Source: Bradyrhizobium tropiciagri
Lineage (GTDB): Bacteria; Pseudomonadota; Alphaproteobacteria; Rhizobiales; Xanthobacteraceae
Assembly: GCF_018130545.1 (NCBI RefSeq)
Contig: NZ_JAFCKF010000001.1
Location: 62,001 to 126,000 of the forward strand
DNA length: 64,000 nt
Direction: 5' to 3'
Part shown: positions 62,950 to 64,000 of the stretch, in pieces
Layout: each line of letters opens with the position of its first letter
Numbering within the stretch: the stretch's first letter is position 1
Position numbers and translations under genes: made by a program
Notes under the pieces: generated by a model
The model's input: the letters and a program-made list of their open reading frames with translations, nothing else
Told to the model about the DNA's origin: nothing
Databases searched by the model: none

Positions 62950-64000
62950 ATGCCGCATGACACACCTCTGATCGCGACCGTCGTCGCGGGCCTCGGACTA
63001 GCTTTCGTCTTCGGAACCATCGCGCAGCGTTTTCGGGTTCCGCCACTGGTCGGCTATCTGCTCGCGGGCGTCGCCGTTGGCCCCTTCACGCCAGGCTTCG
63101 TCGCCGACCAGGCGCTGGCCACCGAGCTCGCGGAACTCGGTATCATCCTGCTGATGTTCGGCGTCGGCCTGCATTTCTCGCTGAACGATCTGCTGTCGGT
63201 GCGCAAGATCGCGGTGCCCGGCGCGGTCGCGCAGATCGCGGTCGCGACGCTGATGGGCCTCGGCCTCGCCTTGCTGATGGGCTGGACCGTCGGCGCGGGC
63301 CTTGTGTTCGGACTGGCCTTGTCGGTCGCAAGTACCGTCGTGCTGTTGCGCGCGCTGCAGGAGCGCCGGCTGATGGACACCGAGCGCGGCAAGATCGCGG
63401 TCGGCTGGCTGATCGTCGAGGACCTCGCGATGGTGCTGGCGCTGGTGCTGTTCCCGGCGGTGGCGAGCTTCCAGGGCGGCGATGGCGCCGCGATCGTTTC
63501 CGACCCGCTTGCCACCCGCTTCGGCCTCGGCCTGACCGGCGTGCTGGCGCTGACGCTGGTCAAGATCGCATTGTTCATCGCGCTGATGCTGGTGGTCGGA
63601 CGGCGGCTGATCCCGTGGGTGCTGCACTACATCGCGCATACCGGCTCGCGCGAGCTGTTCCGGCTGACCGTACTCGCGATCGCGCTCTGCATCGCGTTCG
63701 GCGCGACCAAGCTGTTCGGGGTTTCGCTGGCGCTCGGCGCCTTCTTCGCCGGCATGATGCTGCGGGAATCGCCGCTCAGCCAGCGCGCCGCCCAGGAGAC
63801 CCTGCCGCTGCGCGATGCCTTCGCGGTGCTGTTCTTCGTCTCGGTCGGCATGCTGTTCGATCCGCTCAGCGTGGTGCGCGAGCCCTGGCCGTTCGTAGCG
63901 ACCTTGTTCGTCATCGTGGTCGGCAAGTCGCTCGCCGCGCTCTTGATCGTCGTGCTGTTCCGTCACCCGATGGCGACCGCCCTGATGATCTCGGCGAGCC
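62950..64000 (+). CDS. CPA2 family cation:proton antiporter (YbaL/KefB-like), partial at window edge
   Basis: An open frame from ATG 62950 to the last base, about 350 residues. It starts MPHDTPLIATVVAGLGLAFV and has the CPA2 pattern of many membrane helices: VPPLVGYLLAGVAVGPFTPG, ELGIILLMFGVGLHFS, LSVASTVVLLRAL, VGWLIVEDLAMVL (the conserved Glu-Asp), and GVSLALGAFFAGMMLRES. It most resembles YbaL, whose C-terminus carries a TrkA-N domain that would lie beyond the window. Divergent from the HAD-regulator unit. K+/H+ or Na+/H+ exchange is likely. Confidence 0.9.
   Translation, partial: MPHDTPLIATVVAGLGLAFVFGTIAQRFRVPPLVGYLLAGVAVGPFTPGFVADQALATELAELGIILLMFGVGLHFSLNDLLSVRKIAVPGAVAQIAVATLMGLGLALLMGWTVGAGLVFGLALSVASTVVLLRALQERRLMDTERGKIAVGWLIVEDLAMVLALVLFPAVASFQGGDGAAIVSDPLATRFGLGLTGVLALTLVKIALFIALMLVVGRRLIPWVLHYIAHTGSRELFRLTVLAIALCIAFGATKLFGVSLALGAFFAGMMLRESPLSQRAAQETLPLRDAFAVLFFVSVGMLFDPLSVVREPWPFVATLFVIVVGKSLAALLIVVLFRHPMATALMISAS

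Overview
The window is a GC-rich chromosomal segment that most resembles a Bradyrhizobium-type alphaproteobacterium (Rhizobiales). The reasons are the codon bias (nearly all third positions G or C), the gene families present (paired acyl-CoA dehydrogenases, several Dpp/Opp-type ABC transporters, an Smo-type polyol transporter, a lanthanide-type PQQ alcohol dehydrogenase, many AraC/LysR regulators) and the repeated GC-rich intergenic palindromes. I see no rRNA, tRNA, CRISPR array, insertion sequence, phage gene or origin. This is a metabolic/accessory stretch of ordinary chromosome, dense with uptake and catabolic genes.

Layout. 1-9.5 kb: a divergent pair (partial Pro/Ala-rich protein; cyclic-nucleotide-binding protein with metallo-beta-lactamase-fold hydrolase), an MHS-type MFS transporter, a glutathione transferase, a lemA/TPM envelope cluster on the minus strand, then an acyl-CoA unit (crotonase homologue plus a PimD/PimC-like acyl-CoA dehydrogenase pair). 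9.6-20 kb, all minus: a CoxL-like molybdenum hydroxylase large subunit, a DapA-superfamily aldolase, an NAD-dependent epimerase, phosphoglucomutase, a ThDP-dependent acetolactate synthase-like enzyme and an M1 aminopeptidase. 20.3-28 kb: a Tat-exported GH1 glycosidase, then a catabolic patch (maleylacetate reductase-like enzyme, alpha/beta hydrolase, flavin monooxygenase, cupin) with two AraC regulators. 28-31.4 kb: a serine-protease-like PDZ protein that has lost catalytic residues, translationally coupled to a LuxR-type regulator, then a metallophosphoesterase.

31.5-39 kb: an AbgB-like M20 amidohydrolase and a complete five-gene Dpp-type transporter. 39.2-41.2 kb: an AmpR-like LysR regulator divergent from a Tat-exported class A beta-lactamase. 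41.3-44.6 kb: a periplasmic ankyrin protein convergent with a dihaem cytochrome c and a PQQ alcohol dehydrogenase carrying the lanthanide-type Asp-x-Asp signature. 45-53 kb: a second Dpp/Opp transporter (minus) led by an amidase, with a divergent LysR gene. 53-62.8 kb: a seven-gene polyol operon (SmoEFGK-like transporter, SDR dehydrogenase, D-ribulokinase-like FGGY kinase, PfkB kinase) with a separate HAD phosphatase/SorC-DeoR-type regulator unit; a 33-bp palindrome upstream of the transporter operon shares a 13-bp core with the region upstream of the regulator unit and is the best operator candidate in the window. The right edge holds the start of a CPA2 cation/proton antiporter.

The most interesting items are the predicted operator of the polyol regulon, the lanthanide-type alcohol dehydrogenase with its own cytochrome, the degenerate protease/LuxR pair, the crotonase homologue lacking both catalytic glutamates, and the AmpR homologue with a lysine-rich histone-like tail. 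I do not see a clearly new defence or mobile system. All functional statements rest on reading translated motifs by eye; no database search was possible.
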